Below, piece by piece: positions 34,659-43,492 of a DNA stretch of 64,000 nt (positions are counted from its first letter, which is position 1; the number at the start of each line of letters is the position of its first letter). Under the pieces are notes generated by a model. The model saw only the letters and a program-made list of their open reading frames with translations, searched no databases and was not told the DNA's origin. Both the position numbers and the translations under genes were made by a program. The stretch comes from Tomitella gaofuii (GTDB lineage: Bacteria; Actinomycetota; Actinomycetes; Mycobacteriales; Mycobacteriaceae). The stretch lies in NCBI RefSeq assembly GCF_014126825.1, contig NZ_CP059900.1, positions 2,060,954 through 2,124,953 on the forward strand, written 5' to 3'.

Positions 34659-35837
34659 ATGAAGGCGGTGACCTGGCAAGGGCGGCGAAATGTGCGCGTG
34701 GAGGAAGTCCCCGACCCGACGCTGCAGCACCCCACCGACGCGGTGATCGAGGTCAGCACCACGAACATCTGCGGTTCGGACTTGCACCTGTATGAGGTGC
34801 TCGGGGCGTTCATGGACGCCGGGGACATCCTGGGGCACGAACCGATGGGCCGGGTCGTCGAGGTCGGCGACGCGGTGGACGGGCTGAAGGTGGGCGACAG
34901 GGTGGTGATCCCGTTCCAGATCTCCTGTGGTCACTGCTACATGTGCGGCCAGGGCCTGCAGACGCAGTGTGAGACCACCCAGGTGCGCGAGCAGGGCATG
35001 GGCGCGGCACTGTTCGGATACTCGAAGCTCTATGGCCAGGCCCCGGGCGGGCAGGCCGAGTATCTGCGTGTCCCTCAGGCTCAGTACACACATATCAAGG
35101 TTCCGGAGGGGCCGACGGACGACAGGTTCGTGTACCTGTCCGACGTGCTGCCCACCGCCTGGCAGGCGGTGGAGTACGCGGGTGTTCCGGTTGCCGGCAG
35201 TGTGGTGGTCTTGGGCCTCGGGCCGATCGGCGACATGTGCGCGCGCATCGCCGCGTTTCGCGGCTACCGCGTGATCGCGATCGATCGTGTTCCGGAGCGG
35301 TTGGCACGGGCCCGTGTGCGCGGTATAGACACGATAGATCTGCGCGCGAACACCGACGTCGCCGGTGTCGTCCGCGACCTCACAGACGGGCGCGGGGCGG
35401 ACTCGGTGATCGACGCCGTGGGTATGGAGGCGCACGGTTCTCCTGTCGCCCAGTTCGGCCAGAAGGCGCTGTCCTTCCTGCCGGATGCGGTGGCCGGGCC
35501 GGTGATGAGCACGTTCGGAACCGATCGGCTGGCCGCACTGCACTTGGCGATCGACGTCGTGCGTCGTGGTGGGACCGTCTCGCTCATCGGCGTTTACGGC
35601 GGTGCCGCGGACCCGTTGCCGATGCTGACCTTGTTCGACAAGCAGATCCAGCTGCGCATGGGGCAGGCCAACGTCAAGCATTGGGTCGACGCGATCATGC
35701 CTCTGCTCACCGATGAGGATCCGCTCGGGGTCGATGACTTCGCCACGCATAGGATGCCGCTGGCCGAAGCGCCGCACGCCTACGACATCTTCCAACGCAA
35801 AGAGGACGGTGCCGTCAAGGTGCTGCTCACACCGTGA
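34659..35837 (+). CDS. Zinc-dependent alcohol dehydrogenase
   Basis: 392 residues. Zinc ligands in NICGSDLH and GHEPMG, structural cysteines in SCGHCYMCGQGLQTQC, nucleotide loop LGLGPIGD near residue 191. Closely related in layout to the enzyme at 16479, including the region around IDAVGMEAHG typical of FDH-like dehydrogenases. The start follows ggaggagg. Its end overlaps the convergent FUSC gene by 11 bases, so no terminator separates them. Substrate unknown. Confidence 0.88.
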   Translation: MKAVTWQGRRNVRVEEVPDPTLQHPTDAVIEVSTTNICGSDLHLYEVLGAFMDAGDILGHEPMGRVVEVGDAVDGLKVGDRVVIPFQISCGHCYMCGQGLQTQCETTQVREQGMGAALFGYSKLYGQAPGGQAEYLRVPQAQYTHIKVPEGPTDDRFVYLSDVLPTAWQAVEYAGVPVAGSVVVLGLGPIGDMCARIAAFRGYRVIAIDRVPERLARARVRGIDTIDLRANTDVAGVVRDLTDGRGADSVIDAVGMEAHGSPVAQFGQKALSFLPDAVAGPVMSTFGTDRLAALHLAIDVVRRGGTVSLIGVYGGAADPLPMLTLFDKQIQLRMGQANVKHWVDAIMPLLTDEDPLGVDDFATHRMPLAEAPHAYDIFQRKEDGAVKVLLTP

Positions 35838-37008
35838 GATCCGGGGGGTTCTCGAGTGCAGTGCGCACACGCACCGCTTGCCGTATTGCGGTCAGAGCCG
35901 TCATCGAAAGCTCCTCACCGTCTCCGGACCAGTACGTATCGCCCGGCGTTTCCGGCCGGCCGTGGGCGTCCGCGGACGCGTCGCCGCGCAGCCTTTCCAC
36001 CACGCCGATGCAGTCGTCGAGGACACGTGCAAGCTGCTCGCGGTCGTTCGCAGTGATCCCGTCCGTGCGCGACACGGCGAGCAACGGTTCGTCATTGTCA
36101 GAGTGCTCGGGAAGCGATTCGACAAATTCGCGCAGTCGTGGCAGCGCGCGGTACAGGGAGGCCGAGACGGTCCGGGCATCGGCGATCACGGCGGACGAGC
36201 GGCTGGCCGAGGGACGAAAGTTGAGCAAGGCGCTCTCGCGTGCTGCGCCCGCTTGCCGGCGCAGTTCGCCCAGGTCTTCGAACAGTCGGTCCAGTTGTGA
36301 CTGCCACGATCCGTCAGCGGCCTCGTCGCCGGGCTCGCGGACGTGGTCGGCGATGTCCTCGAGGAGCTCGCGAAGGCGCGCGAGAACGCTCTGGGTCTGC
36401 TGCCGCGCCGATGCGATATAGGTGGGCGGGAACAGCAAAGCGTTCACGGCGAGACCCACACCCGCACCGAGGAGGATGAGGAGAACGCGGGAGAGTAACG
36501 CACCCGGGTTCTGGGCGGTTCCATAGGTGACCATCAGCAGCGCGGTCACGCCGACCCAGTACCCGCTGGCGCCGAATGCGCGGTGCCTGCCGATCGTGAA
36601 ACCCACCAACACCACGACGCCTATAGTGGCGACCATCCCCCCGAAAAGTGATGAACCCGCCATTGCGAGGAGTACGCCGATCGTGACGGCGAGAATCTGC
36701 TGTAATGCTTCGCGCAACGACCGGAACACGGTCGCGTCGACCATGAACACCGCCGTATACGGAGCCAGGAACGCGGAGTTGAACTGCAGGAGCCGATCGG
36801 CGACCAGCCATGCGAGCATCGCAGCGATCGCGGTCTTCACCGATTGCAATGCCACAGTGCGTTCGCGTCCGCGCACTTGGAGTAAGCGCTGCACCCAATG
36901 CACGCCTTCCTTGCCGCGGAGCGCGGCCCACTGCTGAACTGCTCCGGGACACTCCCGAAGCACGCGGAAGAAGCCCGCTCTCAGCGAGGTGCGTTCATCT
37001 ACTGGCAT
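35827..37008 (-). CDS. FUSC/aromatic-acid-exporter family membrane protein
   Basis: 393 residues. An N-terminal block of about six membrane segments (around 60-190) is followed by a long cytosolic helical domain with an acidic patch, the usual FUSC layout. Motifs include ALQSVKTAIAAMLAWLVAD and the FTIGRHRAFG loop. Such proteins export hydroxylated aromatic acids in other bacteria; here that is only a family inference. A SigF-type promoter ends 11 bases before the ATG, so the mRNA may be nearly leaderless. Confidence 0.82.
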   Translation of the reverse strand: MPVDERTSLRAGFFRVLRECPGAVQQWAALRGKEGVHWVQRLLQVRGRERTVALQSVKTAIAAMLAWLVADRLLQFNSAFLAPYTAVFMVDATVFRSLREALQQILAVTIGVLLAMAGSSLFGGMVATIGVVVLVGFTIGRHRAFGASGYWVGVTALLMVTYGTAQNPGALLSRVLLILLGAGVGLAVNALLFPPTYIASARQQTQSVLARLRELLEDIADHVREPGDEAADGSWQSQLDRLFEDLGELRRQAGAARESALLNFRPSASRSSAVIADARTVSASLYRALPRLREFVESLPEHSDNDEPLLAVSRTDGITANDREQLARVLDDCIGVVERLRGDASADAHGRPETPGDTYWSGDGEELSMTALTAIRQAVRVRTALENPPDLTV

Positions 37009-37019
37009 TGCTGAAGGGC

Positions 37020-37044
37020 CTACCCGGATTCGGCTCCTTCACAC
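37020..37044 (-). promoter_or_regulatory. SigF-type promoter for the FUSC gene, near-leaderless
   Basis: Minus strand: GTGT (37044-37041), 15 nt, GGGTAG (37025-37020). The ATG at 37008 is 11 nt past the -10, leaving almost no leader. Confidence 0.5.
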
Positions 37045-37182
37045 CGCCCGGGCTGGCGATGGCATATCACCCGTGCCCGGACGTGCACTCCTCCGCCGGG
37101 TTTGCCCGCGCATCTGCCCGGCAACTCACACAGCGACGGTGTGCCGCCCGGCCGCGAGGCACACCACTGACCGTGAGGAGAG

Positions 37183-37473
37183 ATGGCGATGGCGTCCGAA
37201 ACGAAGACGACGACGGACCACGACAAGATTCGGCGCTGGGTCGAAGCCCACGGTGGACGTCCGGCGACAGCACACGGCACCGGCGGCGACAACGCCGGGG
37301 TGCTCAGCATCGAGTTCTCCGGGGTTTCGGGCGGCGCCCGACAGAAGGGACTCGAGATCATCGGATGGGACGACTGGTTCGACAAGTTCGACGAAGCGGA
37401 TCTGGCGTTCCTCTACCAGGAGCACCAGTCCGACGGGAGCGACAGCCGGTTCTGCCGGATCATCAGACGTTGA
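37183..37473 (+). CDS. Small conserved protein
   Basis: 96 residues, soluble, mixed alpha/beta (DKIRRWVEAHGGRPA, then EIIGWDDWFDKFDEADLAFLYQEH). I recognise the pattern from short actinobacterial proteins sometimes mislabelled as glucan-branching proteins; no catalytic residues support an enzyme. A ribosome site (gaggaga) precedes it. A strong terminator follows at 37481-37515. Confidence 0.72.
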   Translation: MAMASETKTTTDHDKIRRWVEAHGGRPATAHGTGGDNAGVLSIEFSGVSGGARQKGLEIIGWDDWFDKFDEADLAFLYQEHQSDGSDSRFCRIIRR

Positions 37474-37480
37474 CAACAGA

Positions 37481-37515
37481 GCGGGCGGCCCCGGACGTGT
37501 GCCGGGGCCGCCCGC
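37481..37515. terminator. Strong terminator, perfect 14-bp stem
   Basis: gcgggcggccccgg (37481-37494) pairs perfectly with 37502-37515 around a 7-nt loop, between two convergent small genes. It can act in both directions. Confidence 0.8.
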
Positions 37516-37534
37516 AGTCGTCATCGACGTTCAT

Positions 37535-37765
37535 TCACCGGCCGAGTCGCTGCGCCAGGAGCTTCTTGCCCTCTTCAGCCCCCTTGGTGCTGGCTTCCTG
37601 TGCACGGCGGAAGAAGTCGACCAGTTCGCGATCGCCGGCGCGTTCTGCGTCGTTGATGTAGTTGTCGAGGCGGAGGCTGTTGCTCAGGCACGCCTCGGTG
37701 AACCAGATGATGTTGAAATCCTTGTCCCTCGTCCCGGTCACCACACCGGTCTCGCCATACGTCAT
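37535..37765 (-). CDS. Small conserved helical protein
   Basis: 76 residues, soluble, acidic and mostly helical (FTEACLSNSLRLDNYINDAERAGDRELVDFFRRAQ). The pattern is common in actinobacterial stress loci, but I cannot name a family. It lies 41 nt behind the CsbD gene on the same strand, so it is probably in the same operon. Confidence 0.7.
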   Translation of the reverse strand: MTYGETGVVTGTRDKDFNIIWFTEACLSNSLRLDNYINDAERAGDRELVDFFRRAQEASTKGAEEGKKLLAQRLGR

Positions 37766-37806
37766 CAGGACTCCTTCCCGATCGAGTCGAGGCAGTGCAA
37801 GCAGGG

Positions 37807-38043
37807 CTACTGATTGCGCCGCTGGCGCTGCTCGTCGGCTTCGGCCTCGGCGCGCGCCTTCTCGGCCTTGGCTTCCTTCTCGGCGACGGCGCGCTGATCT
37901 TCGGCCTTATCCTGTTGCGCGCGGCCCTCCCTCGTCATCGTGTCTTGGCCGGTCAGTGCGCCGGCCGCTTCCTTGATTTTGCCCTTGACCCCTTCGACGG
38001 CGCCCTTGACGCCCTCGCTGGGGCCGGTCGAACCTTCTGCCAT
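37807..38043 (-). CDS. CsbD family stress protein
   Basis: 78 residues from the ATG at 38043 with gaggagga upstream. The first half holds the CsbD pattern (EGVKGAVEGVKGKIKEAAGALTG), and the rest is a highly charged helix (Ala/Glu/Lys/Arg). CsbD proteins are general-stress proteins of unknown mechanism. A possible SigF-type promoter lies 37 bases upstream (38080-38104). Confidence 0.8.
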   Translation of the reverse strand: MAEGSTGPSEGVKGAVEGVKGKIKEAAGALTGQDTMTREGRAQQDKAEDQRAVAEKEAKAEKARAEAEADEQRQRRNQ

Positions 38044-38079
38044 GAGTCCTCCTCGTCGGATCAATGGTGCACGGAGCGG

Positions 38080-38104
38080 TTACCACGGGCGCGGCATGCG
38101 AAAC
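38080..38104 (-). promoter_or_regulatory. Possible SigF-type promoter for csbD-like operon
   Basis: Minus strand: GTTT (38104-38101), 15 nt, TGGTAA (38085-38080); one mismatch in the -10 core. Confidence 0.45.
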
Positions 38105-38165
38105 GTGCGCGGCATCATCGGAGCGCCGCTGCAGGGCCGCGTGTGCGCGCACTCTGGACGTGCAG

Positions 38166-39019
38166 TCACATTGTGTTGGTTATCCGACCGGGCGCGCGAC
38201 TGAAGGTCGCGCCGACCCCGTCACGGAGACCGCTGCGCCGGACCGTCACATCGACTTCCGCCCCCGAAGCCACTGCTGCGCACGGCAGCGCCTCGTCGGC
38301 GCGGCAGCTGATCGGAGAATTGATCGTCGGCTGCAGATCGTCGCGCTCGGCCGCGACGTCGGTGGGGGCGTCGCCGACCCACACGACGGCATCGGTCGGC
38401 TCGGCGATCACGACGGTCTCCGCAGTGCCGTTCCGCAGCGCGCGTGCGACGTCGTTGACGCCTTACACGGCAGCCCCGGGCCGGCCGGCGGCCTCGTGGA
38501 AGCGCGCCGCGACGGCATCGGACGCCGCGACTCGCCACCGAAGAAGGTGCCGAATGCGCTGTTGACGCGCTGCCTCGCGCGGCCTCACGCCGTGCCAGGC
38601 TCGTGGCCGGCGGGCGGGGTCACGATGATGCTCACCGCATCGTCGTCGTCCAGCACGACGATGTGCCCGTCCTCGTGTTCGGCATGGCACAGCAGCGGTA
38701 GCAAATACGGCAACGGCGAGAATCTGACCGAAGGGCAGTCGACGGGGATGGGCAGCGGCCGGTCGATGTGCACCGTCCCGCGCGATGCGATCAGCGCCCT
38801 CGACTCATGGTCGCCCGAGTGCACGGGTTCGCGCAGTGACTTCGCTATGAGTGCCGTGTCCGCGGGGGCGGCCCCCCGACGCTCCAGTTCGTGGATGACC
38901 TTACGGGCGTTGCATGCGCGCGTCGCGGCATCGCCGTCATGGCCGTGAGGATCGGCGATGTAGACGGATATGAACGGGCCCTGAGCAGCTGCGGCAATGC
39001 CGACTGCTGAACTGCGCAC
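38166..39019 (-). pseudogene. Broken Rv2629-like (release-factor-1-type, baeRF) gene
   Basis: The N-terminal ~140 residues are intact in 38585-39019 (start MRSSAVGIAAAAQGPF, with ISVYIADPHG and FSPLPYLLPLL), matching the opening of the Rv2629 family. The frame then stops. Downstream, 38166 to about 38520 encodes the family's C-terminus (AARFHEAAGRPGAAV, stop, GVNDVARALRNG, then ADEALPCAAVASGAEV and DGVGATF). Between them about 140 residues of the normal ~370 are missing. The C-terminal part carries an in-frame TAA at 38463-38465. Both parts read the same way, so this is a decayed gene, not two genes. Confidence 0.72.
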
Positions 39020-39133
39020 TGCTGCTCCTTCTCGTCAAGCACCGGAACATGAATCCCTCAGGTGACCCTGGAATCCGGTGCCGAACGCGTACCCGAGGCG
39101 GCATGCGGCAAACGCGGTCTCCGGTGCGGTGGC

Positions 39134-39158
39134 GTTTGGCTTGCTGTGCGCCGGGTAT
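39134..39158 (+). promoter_or_regulatory. SigF-type promoter for the catalase gene
   Basis: GTTT (39134-39137), 15 nt, GGGTAT (39153-39158): perfect consensus, 91 bases before the start at 39249. Confidence 0.72.
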
Positions 39159-39248
39159 GCGCCGACAGACCGGGGAGGACGGTCCCGCCATTGCCGGGTC
39201 CTGTGCTTCGCCCGGACGCGCCAGCGATGCAGAAAGGTCGGTGCGATC

Positions 39249-41384
39249 ATGGTCGATCAGCAGGGTCGGAGAACTTCACGAGAGCGTGACGCAAAAGACG
39301 TGCAGCTGGAGCCGCATAGGCGGCGGCGTGACCAGTCGCCCTTGACCACCGACCAGGGCGTCAGGGTGGGCGACACCGACAATGCGCTGCGCGTCGGCGA
39401 CCGCGGTCCGACGTTGCTCGAGGATTTTCATACCCGGGAGAAGATCACCCATTTCGACCACGAGCGGATTCCCGAGCGCGTCGTGCACGCACGCGGCGCC
39501 GGTGCGTACGGGCGCTTCCGTCCCTACGACGACTGGCTGCGGGAGTATACGGTGGCGGAACACCTGGTGGATCCGGAGGTGGAGACGCCGGTGTTCGTCC
39601 GCTTCTCCACCGTCGCGGGCTCGCGCGGCTCAGCGGACACGGTGCGCGACGTACGCGGATTCGCCACCAAGTTCTACACACAGCAGGGCAACCACGATCT
39701 GGTGGGAAACAACTTTCCGGTGTTCTTCATCCAGGACGGCATCAAGTTCCCAGACCTCGTGCACGCGGTGAAGCCGGAGCCGCACAACGAGATCCCACAG
39801 GCCCAGTCCGCGCATGACACGCTGTGGGATTTCGTCGCACAGCAACCGGAGACGCTGCACACCATCATGTGGCTGATGTCCGACCGTGCACTCCCCCGCA
39901 GCTACCGGATGATGCAAGGGTTCGGCGTCCACACCTTCCGCCTCGTCAATGCGGACGGGCGCGGAACGTTCGTCAAGTTCCACTGGACGCCCGCGCTCGG
40001 CACGCATTCGCTCATCTGGGATGAATGCCAGAAGGTCGCCGGCAAGGACCCCGACTTCAACCGCCGCGACCTGTGGGACGCGATCGACTCCGGGCAGTTT
40101 CCGGAATGGGAACTCGGCGTGCAGATCGTTCCGGAAGAGGACGAGCACGCGTTCGACTTCGACCTGCTCGATGCCACGAAGATCATCCCCGAGGAGCAGG
40201 TGCCGGTGCGTCCGGTAGGCAGAATGGTGCTGGACCGCAACCCGGACAACTTCTTCGCCGAAACAGAGCAGGTCGCGTTTCACACCGCGAACGTCGTCCC
40301 GGGCATCGACTTCACCAACGATCCGCTCCTGCAGGCACGGAACTTCTCTTACCTCGACACCCAGCTGATCCGTCTCGGCGGCCCCAACTTCGCGCAGCTT
40401 CCGGTCAACCACCCGGTGGCCCCGGTGACGCACAACCAACGTGACGGCTACGGGCAGCATCGCGTCGACGTCGGCGGCACCAGCTACTACGAGAACTCGC
40501 TCGGCGGCGGCTGTCCGGCCCTCGCGGACGAGGGGGTGTTCCGGCATTACACCGAACGGGTCGAGGGCGACAAGATCCGCCGACGCAGTCCGAGCTTCGA
40601 CGACCATTACACCCAGTGCGCATTGTTCTGGAACAGCATGACGAAAGCGGAATCCGCGCACATCGTGGCTGCGTTCCGCTTCGAACTGGGCAAAGTCGTC
40701 CACCGCGAGATCCGCGCGCAGGTGGTGGGACACCTCGTCCACATCGACCCGCAGCTGGCGGCGCGGGTGGGGGCAGGACTGGGGATCGATGTCTCCGAGG
40801 GGCAGGATCGTGCTCCCGCGACGACGGGGAACTCCCCCGCGCTCTCCCAAGTGGGGACGGGCGACGGTCGGCTCGACGGCCGCAAGGTGGCTTTCCTGGT
40901 GGCAGACGGCGTCGACGCACGGCCTGTCGAACAGTTGAAGGCTGCGTTGCAGGATCGGGGTGCTGTGCCCGAGGTCCTCGCAGCCGCCGACGCACCCGTG
41001 AGCACGTCGGACGGCGGAACGATGGACGTGGACCGAGCCGTCAGCACGATGGCGTCGGTGCTCTACGACGCTGTGGCTATACCAGGAGGGCCGGACGCAG
41101 CCGGTGCGCTGTCGCGGGACGGCTACGTGATGCACTTCATCGCCGAGGCGTACAAGCACCTCAAGCCCATCGCGGCCCTGGACACGGGCATCGGCCTGCT
41201 GAACTCGGCGGTCGGCGTCGATGTCGCGGACGGCACCGACAGTGGAGAGGCGGTGACGATCGACGGCATCGTCACGCAAAGCGCGCACGGCGGGGAGCTT
41301 CCCATCGGGTTCCTCGCGGCCTTCACCGATGCGCTGGCCATGCACCGCGCGTGGGATCGCGCGGTGGACCATATTCCTGCGTGA
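39249..41384 (+). CDS. katE: Large-subunit catalase (clade II, HPII type)
   Basis: 711 residues from the ATG at 39249. Catalytic His in VVHARGAGAYG near residue 79, Asn in GNNFPVFFIQD near 155, and the heme-ligand Tyr in RNFSYLDTQ near 370. After the catalase core a C-terminal flavodoxin-like domain (about 555-711, VAFLVADGVDA and AIPGGPDA) marks the large-subunit clade. It converts hydrogen peroxide to water and oxygen in the cytosol. An upstream in-frame extension to 39078 overlaps the SigF promoter and is rejected. A strong terminator follows. Confidence 0.92.
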   Translation: MVDQQGRRTSRERDAKDVQLEPHRRRRDQSPLTTDQGVRVGDTDNALRVGDRGPTLLEDFHTREKITHFDHERIPERVVHARGAGAYGRFRPYDDWLREYTVAEHLVDPEVETPVFVRFSTVAGSRGSADTVRDVRGFATKFYTQQGNHDLVGNNFPVFFIQDGIKFPDLVHAVKPEPHNEIPQAQSAHDTLWDFVAQQPETLHTIMWLMSDRALPRSYRMMQGFGVHTFRLVNADGRGTFVKFHWTPALGTHSLIWDECQKVAGKDPDFNRRDLWDAIDSGQFPEWELGVQIVPEEDEHAFDFDLLDATKIIPEEQVPVRPVGRMVLDRNPDNFFAETEQVAFHTANVVPGIDFTNDPLLQARNFSYLDTQLIRLGGPNFAQLPVNHPVAPVTHNQRDGYGQHRVDVGGTSYYENSLGGGCPALADEGVFRHYTERVEGDKIRRRSPSFDDHYTQCALFWNSMTKAESAHIVAAFRFELGKVVHREIRAQVVGHLVHIDPQLAARVGAGLGIDVSEGQDRAPATTGNSPALSQVGTGDGRLDGRKVAFLVADGVDARPVEQLKAALQDRGAVPEVLAAADAPVSTSDGGTMDVDRAVSTMASVLYDAVAIPGGPDAAGALSRDGYVMHFIAEAYKHLKPIAALDTGIGLLNSAVGVDVADGTDSGEAVTIDGIVTQSAHGGELPIGFLAAFTDALAMHRAWDRAVDHIPA

Positions 41385-41408
41385 TCACACCCGGAAGCGG
41401 ACAGACCG

Positions 41409-41458
41409 CCACTGCATGAGGGCCCTGGATACCGGTGTCCAGGGCCCGCATGCAGTGG
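41409..41458. terminator. Long hairpin between catalase and ferritin genes
   Basis: ccactgcatg ... catgcagtgg (41409-41418/41449-41458) enclose a second pairing of agggccctgga-type arms. Lies between convergent genes and can stop both. Confidence 0.75.
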
Positions 41459-41510
41459 TTTGAATCATACTGCGCACCGAGCGATCCGGATGTGGATGCC
41501 CGGCGCCGGC

Positions 41511-42044
41511 TCACAGGCCGAGAAGGTCGCTGAGATCGTCGGCGTGCTCCTCTTCCTCCTCGAGGATGGACTCCATGACGCGCCGAGTCGTGGGGTCGGC
41601 ATCGCCGATCCACCGCACAATCTCCTGGTAGGTGGTGATCACGATGCGTTCAGCCACCAGATTCTCCCGCAGCATCTGCTCGAGGTCGGTCGGATCGGTC
41701 GCCACGTAATCAGTGTGGCTGCGCTCGGCGAGCGTCGCGGGGTTCATGTCCGGTGTGCCGCCGAGCTGGTTGATCCGCTCGGCGGCGCGTTGGCCGTGCT
41801 GCAGCTCTTCGGTGGCATGCTCAGCGAACTCCGATGCGACCTGCGCGCGGTCGATTCCCGAGGCGACGATCGCATTCTGGCTGTACCGCAGATGGCAGAC
41901 GATCTCCGTGGCGACCACCTGGTTGAGGAGGTCGATGAGGCGATCGATGTCCAGTTCGTTGCCGCTGGTGACGGCGCCCGCGTCGATCCTCTTGCGGGCC
42001 TCATCGCGGATGCGGGAAATGTCGAGCTCGAAGGTGTCGGTCAT
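41511..42044 (-). CDS. Ferritin-like (bacterioferritin/Dps-type) protein
   Basis: 177 residues from the ATG at 42044 with ggagga upstream. A four-helix ferritin fold with di-iron ligands: Glu in VVATEIVCHLRY near residue 47, ExxH in HATEELQHGQ near 80, a second Glu in LVAERIVITTYQEI near 130, and EEEEEHADD near the end. It probably stores iron or protects DNA under oxidative stress. Its SigF-type promoter faces that of the hemerythrin gene. It lies back-to-back with the catalase terminator. Confidence 0.87.
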   Translation of the reverse strand: MTDTFELDISRIRDEARKRIDAGAVTSGNELDIDRLIDLLNQVVATEIVCHLRYSQNAIVASGIDRAQVASEFAEHATEELQHGQRAAERINQLGGTPDMNPATLAERSHTDYVATDPTDLEQMLRENLVAERIVITTYQEIVRWIGDADPTTRRVMESILEEEEEHADDLSDLLGL

Positions 42045-42084
42045 TGCGGTTCCTCCCATGCGCGGCGTCGGGTCCGGCACGCGG

Positions 42085-42110
42085 GTACCCCTGCGCGGTG
42101 CGCTGGAAAC
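42085..42110 (-). promoter_or_regulatory. SigF-type promoter for the ferritin gene
   Basis: Minus strand: GTTT (42110-42107), 16 nt, GGGTAC (42090-42085), 41 bases before 42044. Confidence 0.68.
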
Positions 42111-42143
42111 GGTCGCGGCCGCATGCGCCCCGACGTGCTCGCA

Positions 42144-42168
42144 GTTTGCCCGCGCGGTGCCCGGGTAC
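42144..42168 (+). promoter_or_regulatory. SigF-type promoter for the truncated hemerythrin gene
   Basis: GTTT (42144-42147), 15 nt, GGGTAC (42163-42168), 39 bases before the gene at 42207; divergent from the ferritin promoter 34 bases away. Confidence 0.65.
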
Positions 42169-42206
42169 TCCCCGGGCGCGTTCCGACGACAGCGAGGAGG
42201 AGGCCG

Positions 42207-42677
42207 ATGAATGCGTTGGAGATGCTGCGGGAGGACCATGACGCTGTGATCGGCATGCTCGACAAACTGCGGGACGGTGCCGGCGGCGCGGAAGGTTCCT
42301 TGACGGAACGCAAGCGGCTCGCCACGGCTCTTGTGATCGCGGAATCCCGGCACGAGGCGGCGGCGGAACGCGTGGTCCGGCCTGTCGTGCGCCGCATGGT
42401 CGAAGGCGGTGACGCATTGGCGGACGCCGCGATCAAGCAGGAGTCGGACGGCAAGGCGCTGCTCCGGGATATCGACGCAGGAGACGCCGGCAGCGAAGCC
42501 GTTTCCACGTGTGAGGCGGGCAGACGTGATGCTCGTGCGTGGTGGCGGGTGGTGAAGGAGCAACACGATGACAGACGAGCATGCCCCCCATACGATCCCC
42601 TATCCAGGACACACTTCCGAGATGGCGGAGGAGCCGGCCGACGAGATGCGGGGTTACGAGGGCAGAGGACTGCTTGA
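42207..42677 (+). CDS. Truncated hemerythrin-domain protein, probably non-functional
   Basis: The first ~100 residues fit a hemerythrin-type helical bundle (NALEMLREDHDAVIGMLDKL, SRHEAAAERVVRPVVRRMV, then GDALADAAIKQESDGKALLRDID). After that the normal fourth helix with its HxxxxD/E iron ligands is missing. The frame instead continues with unrelated Arg/Cys-rich residues and overlaps the SDR gene by 110 bases. The gene therefore looks cut by a deletion or frameshift near 42490-42500. It still keeps a ribosome site (gaggagga) and a SigF-type promoter. Confidence 0.55.
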   Translation: MNALEMLREDHDAVIGMLDKLRDGAGGAEGSLTERKRLATALVIAESRHEAAAERVVRPVVRRMVEGGDALADAAIKQESDGKALLRDIDAGDAGSEAVSTCEAGRRDARAWWRVVKEQHDDRRACPPYDPLSRTHFRDGGGAGRRDAGLRGQRTA

Positions 42678-43419
42678 GGGCCGACGTGCCCTCATCACGG
42701 GCGGCGACTCGGGCATCGGCCGCGCGGTGGCCGTCGCCTTCGCAAAAGAAGGCGCCGACGTGGCCATCGCATACTTGGAGGAGTCGGACGACGCACGCCG
42801 CACCTGCCGGCTCGTCGAGGAACAGCACCGGCGATGCGTGCCACTGGTGGGCGACCTCGCCGACCCTGCGCACTGCAGGTCGGTAGTCCAGCGGACAGTC
42901 GAGCTGCTCGGCGGCGTGAACATCGTCGTCAACAACGCCGCATACCAGTCGCCTGCAGCGGACCTGACGGAGATCGGCGACGACCAGTGGCGGCACACCT
43001 TCGAGGTGAACATCGACAGCTTCTTCCACATCACCAAAGCCGCATTGAGCCACATGCGTTCCGGCGACGCGGTGATCAACACCGGCTCGATCAACGGGTT
43101 GCGGGAAAACAAGACATTGATCGACTATTCGGCGACGAAAGGCGCCGTGCTGGCTTGGACGTACTCGATGGCGCAGTCGCTGACGCCCCGGGGAATCCGA
43201 GTGAACTGTGTGGCGCCGGGACCGGTGTGGACGCCATTGATCCCCGCGACGCTTCCGGCCGGCAAGGTCGACGACTTCGGGCACGACGTGCCGATGGGGC
43301 GCGCAGCCCAGCCCGATGAGATCGCGCCGTCCTATGTGTTCTTCGCGTCCCCGACGTTCTCGTCGTACTACACCGGCGAGGTGCTGGCGCCGATCGGCGG
43401 CGAGACGCTGCCAGGCTGA
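42568..43419 (+). CDS. SDR family oxidoreductase (glucose/YhdF-like dehydrogenase type)
   Basis: 283 residues. TGGDSGIGRA cofactor loop near residue 47, NNAAYQSP near 126, catalytic Ser in NTGSINGL and Tyr/Lys in YSATKGA near 190. The first ~40 residues are the extension seen in the YhdF/YghA-type stress SDRs of many bacteria. NAD(P)-dependent oxidoreductase of unknown substrate, common in general-stress regulons. It overlaps the broken hemerythrin gene and probably shares its SigF promoter. Confidence 0.87.
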   Translation: MTDEHAPHTIPYPGHTSEMAEEPADEMRGYEGRGLLEGRRALITGGDSGIGRAVAVAFAKEGADVAIAYLEESDDARRTCRLVEEQHRRCVPLVGDLADPAHCRSVVQRTVELLGGVNIVVNNAAYQSPAADLTEIGDDQWRHTFEVNIDSFFHITKAALSHMRSGDAVINTGSINGLRENKTLIDYSATKGAVLAWTYSMAQSLTPRGIRVNCVAPGPVWTPLIPATLPAGKVDDFGHDVPMGRAAQPDEIAPSYVFFASPTFSSYYTGEVLAPIGGETLPG

Positions 43420-43492
43420 CGCCGTGCACTGTCCCGCGACGCGCTCACTCCGGCCAGACCCGATATACAGATAGCAATCAGAGGAAATGCAG

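Noticed and set aside
33378-35870. 830-codon minus-strand open frame
   Set aside because: Passes through the SDR gene in another frame and antisense to the alcohol dehydrogenase; no domain signature.
37183-37473. Glucan branching enzyme
   Set aside because: Only 96 residues and no GH13 motifs; the name sometimes given to such short proteins is not supported.
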